From Clostridia bacterium (GTDB lineage: Bacteria; Bacillota; Clostridia; Oscillospirales; CAG-272): a DNA stretch of 64,000 nucleotides. A program made the position numbers and the translations under genes. How positions within the stretch are numbered: the first letter of the stretch is position 1; each line of letters starts with the position of its first letter. The DNA lies in assembly GCA_017463125.1 (NCBI GenBank), contig JAFTPV010000019.1, positions 1 to 64,000 of the forward strand, written 5' to 3'. The notes under the pieces are model-generated. The model had not been told where the DNA came from and searched no databases. It was given only the letters and a program-made list of their open reading frames with translations. Below, piece after piece: positions 1-8,300 of the stretch.

Positions 1-576
1 GATTTTCTGTCCGTCCTTAAGATTCCTTACGTAAACCTCGACGTCAATCTTGGCGTCCTTGCCGTTTACTGTGGGGGTAACCGCAATGCCGGGTCCGCCG
101 TAATACTCAAGGTCAAAGTGACTTTCGTTTACGCAAACGATATTTACATCTCTGTAAAGGCCACCGTAAAATGTGAAGTCGGCAACCTGGGGGTAAACCG
201 TCTGATTTGCAGAGTTGTCAACAGCGATAACAAAGAGGTTCTCTCTCTCGAGAGCATCGGTGATATCAACTCTCCACGTGGAGTATCCACCGTCGTGGTG
301 AGCGAGATTTTTGCCGTTCAGATATACGTCGGCAGAGGAGTTTGCACCGTTTATCTCAAGGTAATACTTATCAGCCTCGGGAAGATCCATTTTGTCAAGT
401 GCTTTTGCATAGTAAGCGGTACCTCTGTAATAATCGTTGCCGCCGTCCTGACCGTCGATTGCGTTCCAGGAGTGAGGAAGATTTACAAAATTCCACTTGG
501 ACGATACCTCGGTGGGTACAGCCGTCGCTTCCTTTGAGAACGCCCATTTAGCGTTAAAGTTATATACTGTTCTCAT
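1..576 (-). CDS. Beta-galactosidase, glycoside hydrolase family 2, N-terminal part (runs off window start)
   Basis: The minus-strand frame opens with ATG at 576 behind an AAAGGAAA ribosome site and stays open to base 1, so only the first 192 codons are visible. The protein begins MRTVYNFNAKWAF and has the typical GH2 sugar-binding jelly-roll features: LPHSWNAIDGQDGG, then YYRGTAYYAK, then SADVYLNGKNLAHHDGGYS and FYGGLYRDVN. These are hallmarks of family 2 beta-galactosidases and beta-glucuronidases, which release terminal sugars from oligosaccharides. There is no signal peptide, so it is probably cytoplasmic. A sugar symporter gene lies just upstream on the same strand, separated by a terminator, which suggests a shared role in glycoside use. 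The catalytic domain lies outside the window, so substrate specificity is inferred only. Confidence 0.85.
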   Translation of the reverse strand, partial: MRTVYNFNAKWAFSKEATAVPTEVSSKWNFVNLPHSWNAIDGQDGGNDYYRGTAYYAKALDKMDLPEADKYYLEINGANSSADVYLNGKNLAHHDGGYSTWRVDITDALERENLFVIAVDNSANQTVYPQVADFTFYGGLYRDVNIVCVNESHFDLEYYGGPGIAVTPTVNGKDAKIDVEVYVRNLKDGQKI

Positions 577-599
577 TTATGTTTCCTTTCGTTTTTTGT

Positions 600-605
600 A
601 TTATA
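600..605 (-). promoter_or_regulatory. Possible -10 box for the GH2 gene
   Basis: The minus strand reads TATAAT here, 23 bases before the GH2 start codon. No good -35 box is found at 17 bp, so this is a weak call. The strong terminator upstream implies that some promoter must lie in this gap. Confidence 0.35.
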
Positions 606-625
606 GACAAAAATTTCTTTCAAAA

Positions 626-662
626 TACGGCGTCCGACGCAAAATGTAAGTCGGACGCCGTA
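626..662 (-). terminator. Intrinsic terminator between symporter and GH2 gene
   Basis: There is a perfect 13-bp stem (TACGGCGTCCGAC and its complement) with an 11-nt loop. On the minus strand it is followed by TATTTTG. It sits 20 bases after the stop of the symporter gene and separates it from the GH2 gene. Confidence 0.8.
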
Positions 663-682
663 AAAGTCACTTAATGTTAAAA

Positions 683-2179
683 TTATGCTTCTTCTGCTAC
701 GGGAGCTTCTGCTGCATGACGAGCAGCGAGTTCCTCGTTCATAGTATTAAGAGTCTTCTTGTCAAGGTTGTAGATAACTGCAAGACCGATGAACTGGCAA
801 ATACCGCTGAAGAGGTAAAGACCTGCAACGAGCCAGCACATATTATATGCTGTTTCAGCGCTCTGTCCGCCTGTTCCAAGGTCGGATATATAACCGAGCA
901 AGCCCATAACGAAGAGTACTACCGAGGGGCCGATACCCTGAGCGAGCTTTCTGAAGAAGGAGTGAAGCGAGTAAACAGTACCCTCCTCACGAGTGCCAAA
1001 CTTCCACTCGTTGTAGTCGATAGCGTCACCCATCATAGCCCAGGATACGCAGGTGTAAACACCCATACCAAGACCGAAGATAACAAGACCGATCATGAAG
1101 AATATGAGCGATACGCCTTTGTTGGGAATCATAGGGAAGATAAGCATAAACAGACCGCCGACGAGAGATACAAGTGTACCTGCAACGGATGCCTCTTTCT
1201 TACCAAACTTATCAACGATCTTCTTAATGAAGGGCATGAAGAGGAACATGGGTAGGAAGCCAACCATCTGAATAACACCGGAAAGCTCCGCCATGCCGAA
1301 GTATGTAGCAAACATTATCGTGCTGGCAGTAGTTGCGGAGTTCATACCAAGGAACATACCCATAGCGGCAAGTGTTGCGCCAACTGCGGGACGGTTCTTC
1401 ATGAAATTAACAAATGCCTTGATAACGTTGAACTTTGCTCCGCCCTCGCTGGTCTTAACGGAATTCTCGTCAACACGAATGGTGATCTTCTTAATCATAA
1501 ACATAAATGCCGCAAAGCCGATAATACCCATAAGGAAGGCTGCGATGAACACTCTGTCACCAAGAAGAGTCTGAACCTGAACGTTTGTTTCGGGGTTGAT
1601 CATAGGAGTGCCGTCTGCGTTAAACTCCTTCTTCCAAATGATGAAGGGAAGAAGAATACCGGGGAGTATGTTACCGACCATAGAGCCAATAGATCTCCAA
1701 GTGGAAAGCTGAGCTCTCTCACCAGCATCGGTAGTAACGAGAGAAAGCATAGAACCGTAAGGAACGTTTGCCATAGTGTAAGCCGCATCCCAAATAACGT
1801 AACCAACGATGAAGAGAACTGCCTTCACCCAAGTGTCAGCATTCGGGAACGGAAGGAATACCGCAGCTCCGCCTACGATAAGACCGCACGCGCCTATGAA
1901 GATATAGGTCTTGAATTTACCCATCTTGTACTGTCTTCTGTCAGCGTCTATTAATGCACCGATAATGGGGTCGTTAATAGCATCCCAAATCTGAACGAGA
2001 AGAAGGAGGATAGAAAGCAGACCCGTTTCGAGCATCATGTATGCAAGCCAGAAGGTCTGAACGGTGCCCTTAAGACCGAAGCTCATGTTACAGCCGAGGT
2101 CACCCGCAGCATACGCGACCTTGTCGAGCATGCCGAATTTGCGCTTGCCGTTTTGGTCAAGCTTGATTTCTTTTTTCAT
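683..2179 (-). CDS. GPH-family (MelB-like) glycoside:cation symporter
   Basis: This is a 498-residue protein with about twelve hydrophobic segments, the usual size for the glycoside-pentoside-hexuronide:cation symporter family within the MFS. Visible family features are the N-terminal KVAYAAGDLGCNMSFG segment, QIWDAINDPIIGALIDADRR in the first half, and the loop FGTREEGTVYSLHSFFRKLAQG near residue 400. Such proteins import disaccharides or glycosides with Na+ or H+. Translation starts at ATG 2179 behind AAAGGCG. The next gene downstream on the same strand is a GH2 beta-galactosidase, so a galactoside or related glycoside is a plausible substrate. The divergent TetR-type gene at 2433 is the likely regulator. 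Exact sugar and coupling ion cannot be read from sequence. Confidence 0.88.
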   Translation of the reverse strand: MKKEIKLDQNGKRKFGMLDKVAYAAGDLGCNMSFGLKGTVQTFWLAYMMLETGLLSILLLLVQIWDAINDPIIGALIDADRRQYKMGKFKTYIFIGACGLIVGGAAVFLPFPNADTWVKAVLFIVGYVIWDAAYTMANVPYGSMLSLVTTDAGERAQLSTWRSIGSMVGNILPGILLPFIIWKKEFNADGTPMINPETNVQVQTLLGDRVFIAAFLMGIIGFAAFMFMIKKITIRVDENSVKTSEGGAKFNVIKAFVNFMKNRPAVGATLAAMGMFLGMNSATTASTIMFATYFGMAELSGVIQMVGFLPMFLFMPFIKKIVDKFGKKEASVAGTLVSLVGGLFMLIFPMIPNKGVSLIFFMIGLVIFGLGMGVYTCVSWAMMGDAIDYNEWKFGTREEGTVYSLHSFFRKLAQGIGPSVVLFVMGLLGYISDLGTGGQSAETAYNMCWLVAGLYLFSGICQFIGLAVIYNLDKKTLNTMNEELAARHAAEAPVAEEA

Positions 2180-2233
2180 TTTTTCGCCTTTCTTTTGTTA
2201 ATAAAATTTGAATAAAATGTTTATTCTGTTATT

Positions 2234-2239
2234 ATTATA
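2234..2239 (-). promoter_or_regulatory. Extended -10 promoter of the symporter gene
   Basis: The minus strand reads TGTTATAAT, an extended -10 element, about 55 bases before the symporter ATG. The -35 region is poor, fitting an extended -10 or an activator-dependent promoter. Confidence 0.45.
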
Positions 2240-2271
2240 ACATACCGTTTTTGTAAATAAAAGGGACAAAA

Positions 2272-2287
2272 TGTCACTTCTGTGACA
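2272..2287. promoter_or_regulatory. Inverted repeat TGTCAC-TTCT-GTGACA, candidate operator
   Basis: A perfect 6-bp inverted repeat with a 4-nt centre lies in the divergent gap between the symporter and the TetR-type gene, just upstream of the symporter -10. Position and symmetry fit binding by the dimeric regulator encoded next door. This is inference from location only. Confidence 0.45.
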
Positions 2288-2377
2288 CCACTGTACAAAT
2301 TTTACAGGGTTGTTTTAGGCATTTTGTCTATAAATAAAATATATTTTTGTTCTTTATATAGAAAAATTCTAAAAGAG

Positions 2378-2406
2378 TTGACCGAAAGCATTTTTTTTGG
2401 TAAAAT
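2378..2406 (+). promoter_or_regulatory. Sigma-A-type promoter of the TetR gene
   Basis: TTGACC (2378-2383), a 17-bp spacer and TAAAAT (2401-2406) lie 26 bases before the chosen start codon. Confidence 0.6.
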
Positions 2407-2432
2407 AAAAGAAAATGCATTTTGAGGTTATT

Positions 2433-3008
2433 ATGTATAAGCTTTGTAAAACAGAGGAATCTGCAAAAAGACAAAGGGAGATCGAGCTATGCCTGCTCTC
2501 AATGATGAAAACAAGAAAATATGAGGACATCACAATAAGCGAGCTTTGCGATACTAACAGCATACCGAGAAAGGCGTTTTACCGCTATTTCGAGAACAAG
2601 GACGGAGCGCTCCACGCGCTTATCGTTCACACCGTAGCAAGCTACGAGGAAGTGGCGAAAAATTATAAATCCGCCCAGAGAACTCTCGAGGGCGATCTTG
2701 AAAAATTCTTCAAATTCTGGCGTGATCAACAAGATTTTCTTGACGCGCTGAAAAGAAACAACCTCATCGGACTTTTAATACAATATTCGATCTCTTATTC
2801 AGAAACAGAGCGCGAGATACTGAACAAATTTCTGCCGGGAGAGCCCGAGCAGATGCAAAGAGCTATAATAAAATTTGCTATATGCGGTCTGATGTCTTCT
2901 ATGGCAGAATGGCACGAGGGGGGATTTCAGCAAAAAAGCATTGACATGGCAAGAACGATGTGCAGAATGTTCTCAAAACCCCTATTTCCTAATCTTTCGG
3001 CATACTAA
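2433..3008 (+). CDS. TetR/AcrR-family transcriptional regulator
   Basis: I chose ATG 2433 (MYKLCKTEES) because GAGG at 2424-2427 sits 5 nt upstream; an in-frame ATG at 2415 has no ribosome site. The resulting 191-residue protein has a TetR-type helix-turn-helix in residues about 15-60, with RKYEDITISELCDTNSIPRK then FYRYFENKDGALHALI, the classic recognition-helix pattern. The C-terminal half is a helical ligand or dimer domain without recognisable sequence specificity. It is divergent from the sugar symporter and probably controls it, with the inverted repeat at 2272-2287 as a candidate operator. TetR proteins are usually ligand-released repressors; the ligand here is unknown. Confidence 0.85.
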   Translation: MYKLCKTEESAKRQREIELCLLSMMKTRKYEDITISELCDTNSIPRKAFYRYFENKDGALHALIVHTVASYEEVAKNYKSAQRTLEGDLEKFFKFWRDQQDFLDALKRNNLIGLLIQYSISYSETEREILNKFLPGEPEQMQRAIIKFAICGLMSSMAEWHEGGFQQKSIDMARTMCRMFSKPLFPNLSAY

Positions 3009-3046
3009 TTGCGATTTTTGTATTTTTTTATTTACATTTTATAGTA

Positions 3047-3079
3047 AAAAGTCGGCTTTCCTTACAAAAGCCGACTTTT
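3047..3079. terminator. Bidirectional intrinsic terminator
   Basis: The stem AAAAGTCGGCTTT / AAAGCCGACTTTT has T-rich flanks on both strands. It lies between the convergent TetR (+) and LysR (-) genes and can serve both. Confidence 0.85.
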
Positions 3080-3087
3080 AATTTTCA

Positions 3088-3984
3088 TTATTTCCAACCT
3101 TTTGAGTCACTTACATACCCCGACTTTACAAAATCTTTCGCAATTGCGATAAGTCGCTTCATCGGTATAGTAAGTATCTTATCAGGCTTTGTAGCTATGG
3201 ACATCTGACGGGCGCACTCGGGTATTATCGGAACCGTTTTAACGTCATCGTTTCTGTTCATAATTATCAGCTCGGAAAGCATACTGATACCTAGATTATG
3301 CTCTACCATTGATATTATAGCGGGGTCGTCAACGTAGGTTTGAGTTACAAAGGGCTTTACTCCGTGCTCGTTGAAAACCGCACTGATATCGTCGTCGAAG
3401 CCGAGTCCAGGCATCAAGAATTTCGTGCCGTTAAAGCCGTTTATCAGGAAGCCTTCGGGGTCAGCAGGATAGTCCTTCGGTAAAATTGCGTAAAATCTAT
3501 CAAGAAATAGATTTATCCACTTGAAATTATACTTTGGATTTTTGCTTCCGAAGCATATATCAAATCTACCCTCGTCAAGTCCGCCGTATAGCTCCGTAAG
3601 AGTTCCGGTTTGTATGCTTACCGTAACGTCGGGGAACTCCTCGGAAAGCTTCTCAACAACAGGAGGCAAGAGCGTTCCCGCCATGCTGGAAAACGCACCT
3701 ATTCTTATTACGTTGTCGCCGTAAGACTTTACAAGCTCGATCTCGGTGACGAGCGCCTCCTCACAGGCTACAAGCTCGCGTATTCTCGAGATTATTCTTT
3801 CACCGCCCGGTGTCAGCTTTACACCAAAATAGCCTCTTACGAGTATAGGAAATCCAAGCTCGTCCTCCAGGGCGTTCATCATATGTGTAAGACCCGATTG
3901 GGTATAGCCAAGCTTCTGTGCCGCAGCAGAAAAGCTACCGAGGTCCACTGCGTACAGAAGGGCTTTATATTTTGAAACGTTCAT
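3088..3984 (-). CDS. LysR-family transcriptional regulator
   Basis: The 298-residue protein has the LysR layout. An N-terminal winged helix-turn-helix occupies residues 1-65, with FSAAAQKLGYTQSGLTHMMN followed by LEDELGFPILVRGYFGVKLTPGG. A periplasmic-binding-protein-like effector domain runs from about residue 90 to the end. The gene follows asd on the same strand with a 33-base gap and no terminator, so the two are probably co-transcribed. A role in amino-acid or cell-wall precursor control is therefore possible, but LysR proteins most often act on a divergent neighbour, and none is present here. The co-inducer is not predictable. Confidence 0.88.
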   Translation of the reverse strand: MNVSKYKALLYAVDLGSFSAAAQKLGYTQSGLTHMMNALEDELGFPILVRGYFGVKLTPGGERIISRIRELVACEEALVTEIELVKSYGDNVIRIGAFSSMAGTLLPPVVEKLSEEFPDVTVSIQTGTLTELYGGLDEGRFDICFGSKNPKYNFKWINLFLDRFYAILPKDYPADPEGFLINGFNGTKFLMPGLGFDDDISAVFNEHGVKPFVTQTYVDDPAIISMVEHNLGISMLSELIIMNRNDDVKTVPIIPECARQMSIATKPDKILTIPMKRLIAIAKDFVKSGYVSDSKGWK

Positions 3985-4017
3985 TTTTCACCGTTTTTTG
4001 ACAACTGTGATTTACAA

Positions 4018-5103
4018 TCAGTCGGCTTTTGTCAAATAACCTTCCCTGAAGAGAAGCTCGGCAATAAGAACAGCACCGCCCGCAGCGCCTCTCAAGGTAT
4101 TGTGAGAAAGACCTACGAACTTGTAATCATAAACGGTATCCTCACGGAGTCTGCCGGCAGAAACGCCCATACCGCCGTAAATATCGCGGTCAAGCCTTGC
4201 CTGAGGTCTGTTATCCTCCTCAAAATAGGTTATAAATTGCTCGGGAGCCGAGGGAAGCTCGAGTATCTGGGGCTTACCCTTAAAGCTTTTCCAATCCTCG
4301 AGAATCTGCTCCTTGGTAGGCTTGTTTTCAAACTTAACGAATACTGCTGCCGTGTGACCGTCACTTACGGGAACTCGAAGACACTGGGTAGTGATAACGG
4401 GAGTGGTTGCAGGAACGATCTTACCGTTCTCAACCTTACCCCAAACGCGAAGGGGCTCCTTCTCACTCTTCTCTTCCTCACCGCCGATGAAGGGGATAAG
4501 GTTATCAACCATCTCGGGCCACTCGTTAAAGGTTTTGCCGGCGCCGGAAATTGCCTGATAAGTAGTTGCTACGACCTCCTTGATGCCGTACTTAAGAAGA
4601 GGGGTAAGCTCGGGAACGTACGCCTGGATCGAGCAGTTTGGCTTAACTGCAATAAATCCGCGCTTTGTGCCAAGTCTTTTTCTCTGTGCCTCAATAACCT
4701 CAAGATGAGAGTCGTTTATCTCCGGAATAACCATAGGAACGTCAGGAGTCCATCTGTGAGCCGAGTTGTTTGAAACTACGGGAATTTCCGCCTTCGCATA
4801 TCTCTCCTCAAGCGCACGGGTTTCATCCTTATTAAGACTTACCGCACAGAATACGAAATCTACAAGACCTTTAACCGTATCAATATCGTCAGAGGAAATA
4901 ACGGTCATATTTTTTATTTTTTCGGGACACTCATCCTTCATCTTCCATCTTCCGTCAACAGCCTCGGAATATTTCTTCCCTGCCGTTCTGGCACTTGCCA
5001 CGAGAGCGGTTATTTCAAAATACGGGTGATTCGAGAGAAGCATAATGAATCTCTGACCTACCATACCCGTAGCGCCCACGATACCAACCTTTAATTTTTC
5101 CAT
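4018..5103 (-). CDS. asd: Aspartate-semialdehyde dehydrogenase
   Basis: The enzyme reduces aspartyl phosphate to aspartate semialdehyde with NADPH, the branch point to lysine/diaminopimelate, methionine and threonine. The 361-residue protein begins with an NADP-binding Rossmann motif (GIVGATGMVGQRF, residues 8-20). It has the active-site cysteine in VKPNCSIQAYVPEL and the GHTAAVFVKF segment near the catalytic His. Length and these motifs place it in the archaeal/fungal-type (HOM2-like) ASADH group rather than the E. coli type. It is transcribed from a promoter at 5259-5287 with a roughly 150-nt leader and followed by a LysR gene. The AAGG-rich region upstream of ATG 5103 is a modest ribosome site. 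Confidence 0.95.
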   Translation of the reverse strand: MEKLKVGIVGATGMVGQRFIMLLSNHPYFEITALVASARTAGKKYSEAVDGRWKMKDECPEKIKNMTVISSDDIDTVKGLVDFVFCAVSLNKDETRALEERYAKAEIPVVSNNSAHRWTPDVPMVIPEINDSHLEVIEAQRKRLGTKRGFIAVKPNCSIQAYVPELTPLLKYGIKEVVATTYQAISGAGKTFNEWPEMVDNLIPFIGGEEEKSEKEPLRVWGKVENGKIVPATTPVITTQCLRVPVSDGHTAAVFVKFENKPTKEQILEDWKSFKGKPQILELPSAPEQFITYFEEDNRPQARLDRDIYGGMGVSAGRLREDTVYDYKFVGLSHNTLRGAAGGAVLIAELLFREGYLTKAD

Positions 5104-5396
5104 TTGACTATACCTTACCTTTCTGAAACGGTCTTGTGCTATATATTTTTACTCTGCCTTATACGTTAGAGAGCGAGGCGCAAAACCGAGATATGAGATT
5201 TTCTCATATACTGCCAAAATTTCTTGATTATTTTAATATTTCTCATCAAGTGCTTACTATTCTAGCATAAAAATTCCTTTAAGTCAATGCTTTTTTGCAT
5301 ATTTTATAAAAAATTTAATTGAATTTTGTGGAATATTACTTTCAAGGCTGAATTTTTATCCATTTTAACTAAATTTTCAGTCATCGGTTTAGCAAA
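5104..5396 (-). other. asd leader region with an 8-bp palindrome (5191-5209)
   Basis: This gene-free stretch holds the asd promoter and a leader of about 150 nt. In the leader, ATATGAGA and TCTCATAT flank a TTT centre. No lysine, SAM or T-box riboswitch signature was recognised; the leader is short and lacks a paired terminator. The palindrome nearly matches one over the lipoprotein promoter at 46215-46233. Confidence 0.5.
5259..5287 (-). promoter_or_regulatory. Sigma-A-type promoter of asd
   Basis: On the minus strand, TTGACT (5287-5282), a 17-bp spacer and TAGAAT (5264-5259) form a near-consensus promoter. Confidence 0.7.
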
Positions 5397-5422
5397 AGAG
5401 GCAACCATAAACGGTTGCCTCT
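5397..5422 (-). terminator. Intrinsic terminator of the spoIIIA operon
   Basis: A 10-bp perfect stem (AGAGGCAACC / GGTTGCCTCT) with a 6-nt loop and TCTTTTG tail lies 9 bases after the spoIIIAH stop. Confidence 0.85.
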
Positions 5423-5431
5423 CGGTAAAAT

Positions 5432-5986
5432 TTACACCTTGTTGATAATGCTGATTTTTTCGGGTGAAATTCCCGTAGTTTCGTAGACTATCGTAAGGAT
5501 CTGCGCTGCCTCGGATGCCTGCAGAGTTTCAGCGGATACGATAACGCTGACAGCGCCGTCGGATATTACCGCAACACACTCCTCAAAGCCCTTCGCCTTA
5601 ACAAGCGACTCTATGTTCGCTTCATTCTGAATATCAACGGCAATCTGGGATATTTTTGCAGACGCCTCGGCTCTTGCTTCCTCGGAGGACTCCTCACTCT
5701 CGGTTACGAGCTTAAGAACGTCGAGAGCCTCATCGCGTGCTTCCTGACGGTCAAGCACGGTGGAGGTGAAATAGTTGGTTTCACTCTGAGTATCGCCTCC
5801 TGTGGTCTGGCTGTCGGAATAGTTATCCTCCATATTGTTCTCGCCGTAGCCAAGAGATGATGTAGGGTCGTAGAACCAACGGTAATTGAGATAAACCGCT
5901 AATCCGATAAGCAATGCACAAGATGCTACGATAGCGCTCTTTGCGCCCTTGGTGGAAAGGATCTGTTTAATTTTTTCGTTTGTCAT
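5432..5986 (-). CDS. spoIIIAH: Stage III sporulation protein AH
   Basis: SpoIIIAH is the mother-cell component that pairs with forespore SpoIIQ across the engulfment septum and forms a ring related to the YscJ/FliF family. The 184-residue protein has one N-terminal membrane segment (about residues 17-36), a low-complexity linker, then the conserved region. That region contains YFTSTVLDRQEARDEALDVL and an acidic coiled section, and ends in a ring-building fold (EECVAVISDGAVSVIVSA, IVYETTGISPEKISIINKV). It is the last gene of a complete spoIIIA operon and is followed by a terminator. ATG 5986 has a good AAGGAGAA site. Expression is presumably sigma-E dependent, as in Bacillus, but I could not identify a convincing sigma-E box. 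Confidence 0.93.
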   Translation of the reverse strand: MTNEKIKQILSTKGAKSAIVASCALLIGLAVYLNYRWFYDPTSSLGYGENNMEDNYSDSQTTGGDTQSETNYFTSTVLDRQEARDEALDVLKLVTESEESSEEARAEASAKISQIAVDIQNEANIESLVKAKGFEECVAVISDGAVSVIVSAETLQASEAAQILTIVYETTGISPEKISIINKV

Positions 5987-6057
5987 TGTATGTTTTCTCC
6001 TTGAAATTTGTTACTTGATAAATACTATGATTCTTAAGTCCTATATATTCCCATTTT

Positions 6058-6408
6058 TTACTCCGAGATTTTCAAAATAGATATTCTGTTTGTTCCGATG
6101 CCGTAAAGGGAGGTAAAAAGGTCGTAGATCTTTTCTCTGACCCGAGGGCTCTCGGCTCCGTCGCAAAGAACGGCGGCAGCACAGACCTCCCCCTCCGTAT
6201 TATAAGAAAGCGCCACCTTGCATCTTCCCACTCCCTCGACAGAGGAGCAAAGGCTCGTAATATCGTCCCCCTCTGTTTTTTCCTGCCTAGTCCCGATAAC
6301 ATCTCCTGATATAAAAAGCAACAGTACCCCACATATTACCGCCGTAGCTATCAACGCTATGCGCTTATCATTCTTCAAAAATTCGATAAAGCTCTTACCC
6401 GATTTCAA
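6058..6408 (-). CDS. spoIIIAG: Stage III sporulation protein AG
   Basis: SpoIIIAG builds a large ring in the outer forespore membrane and is part of the feeding-tube channel. The 116-residue protein is short for the family. It has a membrane segment at about residues 17-37 followed by the conserved region: SSVEGVGRCKVALSYNTEGE, AAAVLCDGAESPRVREKIYD and LYGIGTNRISILKISE. Bacillus SpoIIIAG is longer, with an extra beta-domain insertion that appears missing here, as in many Clostridia. The start overlaps the spoIIIAF stop by 14 bases, showing translational coupling. Confidence 0.9.
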   Translation of the reverse strand: MKSGKSFIEFLKNDKRIALIATAVICGVLLLFISGDVIGTRQEKTEGDDITSLCSSVEGVGRCKVALSYNTEGEVCAAAVLCDGAESPRVREKIYDLFTSLYGIGTNRISILKISE

Positions 6409-6853
6409 TTTCTACATCACACTCCCCTATTTCAAGGCTCTCTACGTAATTTTCAATTTTATTATAATCGGCGGTAATGGCCGCGCCAGAAAGAATCACT
6501 CGCACACGGTCTGCGTTCATTTTTGATATATCAAAATTTTCCACCATGACAGTAAGGTTTTCTTCCTTTATATTAAATTCACTTGAAATGCATTTCAGTA
6601 TTCCCTGCTCGAGCGAAAGCTCGGCAACCTCATACTCTGCCCCCTCGTAGCTTTCAAAGTCGGAAAATATTTTTTCTATATCAGTTTTGGAAATTTCGCC
6701 TAACATTGTAAAGAGAGGCGATGCAACGACGAATACAAAAAGAATTCCAAAGCCTATGCGGCGTGCGCCGTCTAAATTAGATTTATACGAGAGCTTGGTA
6801 AAAAGTGAAAAAAGCGCGCTGACTATAAATACAGACTTCATATATTCAATCAT
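6395..6853 (-). CDS. spoIIIAF: Stage III sporulation protein AF
   Basis: The 152-residue protein has two N-terminal membrane segments (about 5-20 and 31-50), then a soluble ring-building-like domain facing the intermembrane space. The order AE-AF-AG and overlaps on both sides support the call. The C-terminal region (ISKMNADRVRVILSGAAI and following) resembles the family's conserved end. Its exact role in the SpoIIIA-SpoIIQ channel is not well defined. Identity rests partly on synteny. Confidence 0.88.
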   Translation of the reverse strand: MIEYMKSVFIVSALFSLFTKLSYKSNLDGARRIGFGILFVFVVASPLFTMLGEISKTDIEKIFSDFESYEGAEYEVAELSLEQGILKCISSEFNIKEENLTVMVENFDISKMNADRVRVILSGAAITADYNKIENYVESLEIGECDVEIEIG

Positions 6854-7923
6854 ACGAGTGCCGCTCCCCCTTTCATAAAGACGATAATTTCAAAGATAAA
6901 TATAACGCTGCACATAGCGTGAACGGCAATAATAGTGTCGAGAGCCGAGCGAAATGCGCCGAAAACACGCGATGCCGACGGAGCAAGACACATATCCGAT
7001 ACACCAACTGCCAGCGAGAGCGCAAGTCTATAAAGCAAAAGCATAAGAAGCGGGGATACGGTGAGTGCCAAAATAACCGTAATGCCTCCCGCACCAACTA
7101 TGCTCTTTACATACCCAAGTCCCGCCGATAGCGTGGAAAGAGAGCTTGATACCGCCGAGCCGACGACGGGTATCATACCTGATGCGGCATACCTTATAGC
7201 GCGCATTGCCGCACTGTCCGAGGCCGAGGCAACGACAGTTTGCAACGACATCACGGCGCCGAGAGTTGTAGTCAGAGCACTGACGCAAAAGGTAAACGCC
7301 GATTTCACCCCGCGAGTCACAGCAAAGGCGGTTTCGTCACCGAAGGAGGTTATAAGCGACATCGCCATAGCAAAGCCTGTTATCGAGGTGAATATGGGAA
7401 TTGCAACGGAGGTAATGATAAAGAGCGTCAAAGTCATACCGGTATTTTGTACGGTGGCAACGGCGCCTGACCCGGAGGCAACGGAGATTCCCGTCATTAT
7501 CGGTACAAGAGCCGTAAAAAACGATGCGGTAGCCTCGGCACATTCTCTGACCTCAAGGAATATCTCAGCAATCCGCCCGAAAATTAAGGTTGAAAAAACA
7601 AGTCCCACTCCCGCCTCGCACATTCCGTAAAGCTCACCGCCTAAAGATGAAGCAACAGACATAATGATAATTCCGCCAAGCAGCAGTAAAAGAAATGAAA
7701 TTATCTCACTGCCCCGCTCGGTAAAAATGGAATATATTTCCGAAAGAAGCGCATCAAAGCCTACGACGGACCCAGCATCTTCGATATCCTTGCCGTCAAA
7801 TATCCCGTCAGGCAGTATATTTTCAAAATCATTTATGTACTCCTCGGGCGATACAGCGAATGCATTTATGGAAAAAAGTCCAAAAATGCAAACTATAATT
7901 AGCAATTTTAGTATCTTTTTCAT
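6850..7923 (-). CDS. spoIIIAE: Stage III sporulation protein AE
   Basis: SpoIIIAE is a polytopic membrane protein proposed to form part of the SpoIIIA export channel. The 357-residue product has an N-terminal signal-like segment (ending near FSINAFA), a short extracytoplasmic region (SPEEYINDFENILPDGIFDG), then about seven hydrophobic helices rich in Gly, Ala and Ser. The family-typical GVKSAFTFCVSALTTTLGAV and SSSLSTLSAGLGYVKSIVGAGG segments are visible. The 4-base ATGA overlap with spoIIIAF and similar overlap with spoIIIAD indicate tight operon coupling. Confidence 0.93.
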   Translation of the reverse strand: MKKILKLLIIVCIFGLFSINAFAVSPEEYINDFENILPDGIFDGKDIEDAGSVVGFDALLSEIYSIFTERGSEIISFLLLLLGGIIIMSVASSLGGELYGMCEAGVGLVFSTLIFGRIAEIFLEVRECAEATASFFTALVPIMTGISVASGSGAVATVQNTGMTLTLFIITSVAIPIFTSITGFAMAMSLITSFGDETAFAVTRGVKSAFTFCVSALTTTLGAVMSLQTVVASASDSAAMRAIRYAASGMIPVVGSAVSSSLSTLSAGLGYVKSIVGAGGITVILALTVSPLLMLLLYRLALSLAVGVSDMCLAPSASRVFGAFRSALDTIIAVHAMCSVIFIFEIIVFMKGGAALV

Positions 7924-8300
7924 TTTATTAAGCCTGTCCCAAGCTCAAGCATGTCCTTAAAATACGGGAAGACTGTCGCGAGTATTTCTATTCTTCCAAC
8001 AGTCACCAAGGCTTTTGCCATTCCTCCCTCTCCAAGCTCCGAGAGCGTGTCGGAGCTAAGACCGAAAACGTATCCTATCCCGACGATTTTTAAGGCGCAT
8101 TTTGCCACGTCGGATGCTGCTCCTATTTCGGTAAGTCCTATAACCTCCTTGGCAAGCATCTCAATTCCCTCTTCGGCAAACGAGAGGAGCAAGAGAATAC
8201 AAAGCACTGAGAAAAAGCGCTTTCCCTTAAATCCTCCCTCTCCTAAAAGCTGGGCGGCAACGGCTGCCACGAGTCCTAGGCCGCAAAGCTTCAATATCAT
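7920..8300 (-). CDS. spoIIIAD: Stage III sporulation protein AD
   Basis: This small membrane protein of 126 residues has about three hydrophobic helices and is encoded between spoIIIAC and spoIIIAE with 4-base overlaps at both ends. The segment KRFFSVLCILLLLSFAEEGI and the C-terminal LSELGEGGMAKALVTVGRIE fit the SpoIIIAC/SpoIIIAD family. It is a predicted channel component in the mother-cell membrane. Confidence 0.9.
   Translation of the reverse strand: MILKLCGLGLVAAVAAQLLGEGGFKGKRFFSVLCILLLLSFAEEGIEMLAKEVIGLTEIGAASDVAKCALKIVGIGYVFGLSSDTLSELGEGGMAKALVTVGRIEILATVFPYFKDMLELGTGLIK

Noticed and set aside
4102..4773. Long open frame on the plus strand opposite asd
   Set aside because: It lies wholly inside the asd coding region on the other strand, has no ribosome site and no recognisable protein features.
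5104..5258. Riboswitch (lysine, SAM or T-box) in the asd leader
   Set aside because: The leader is about 150 nt, and I found no conserved core or paired terminator and antiterminator.
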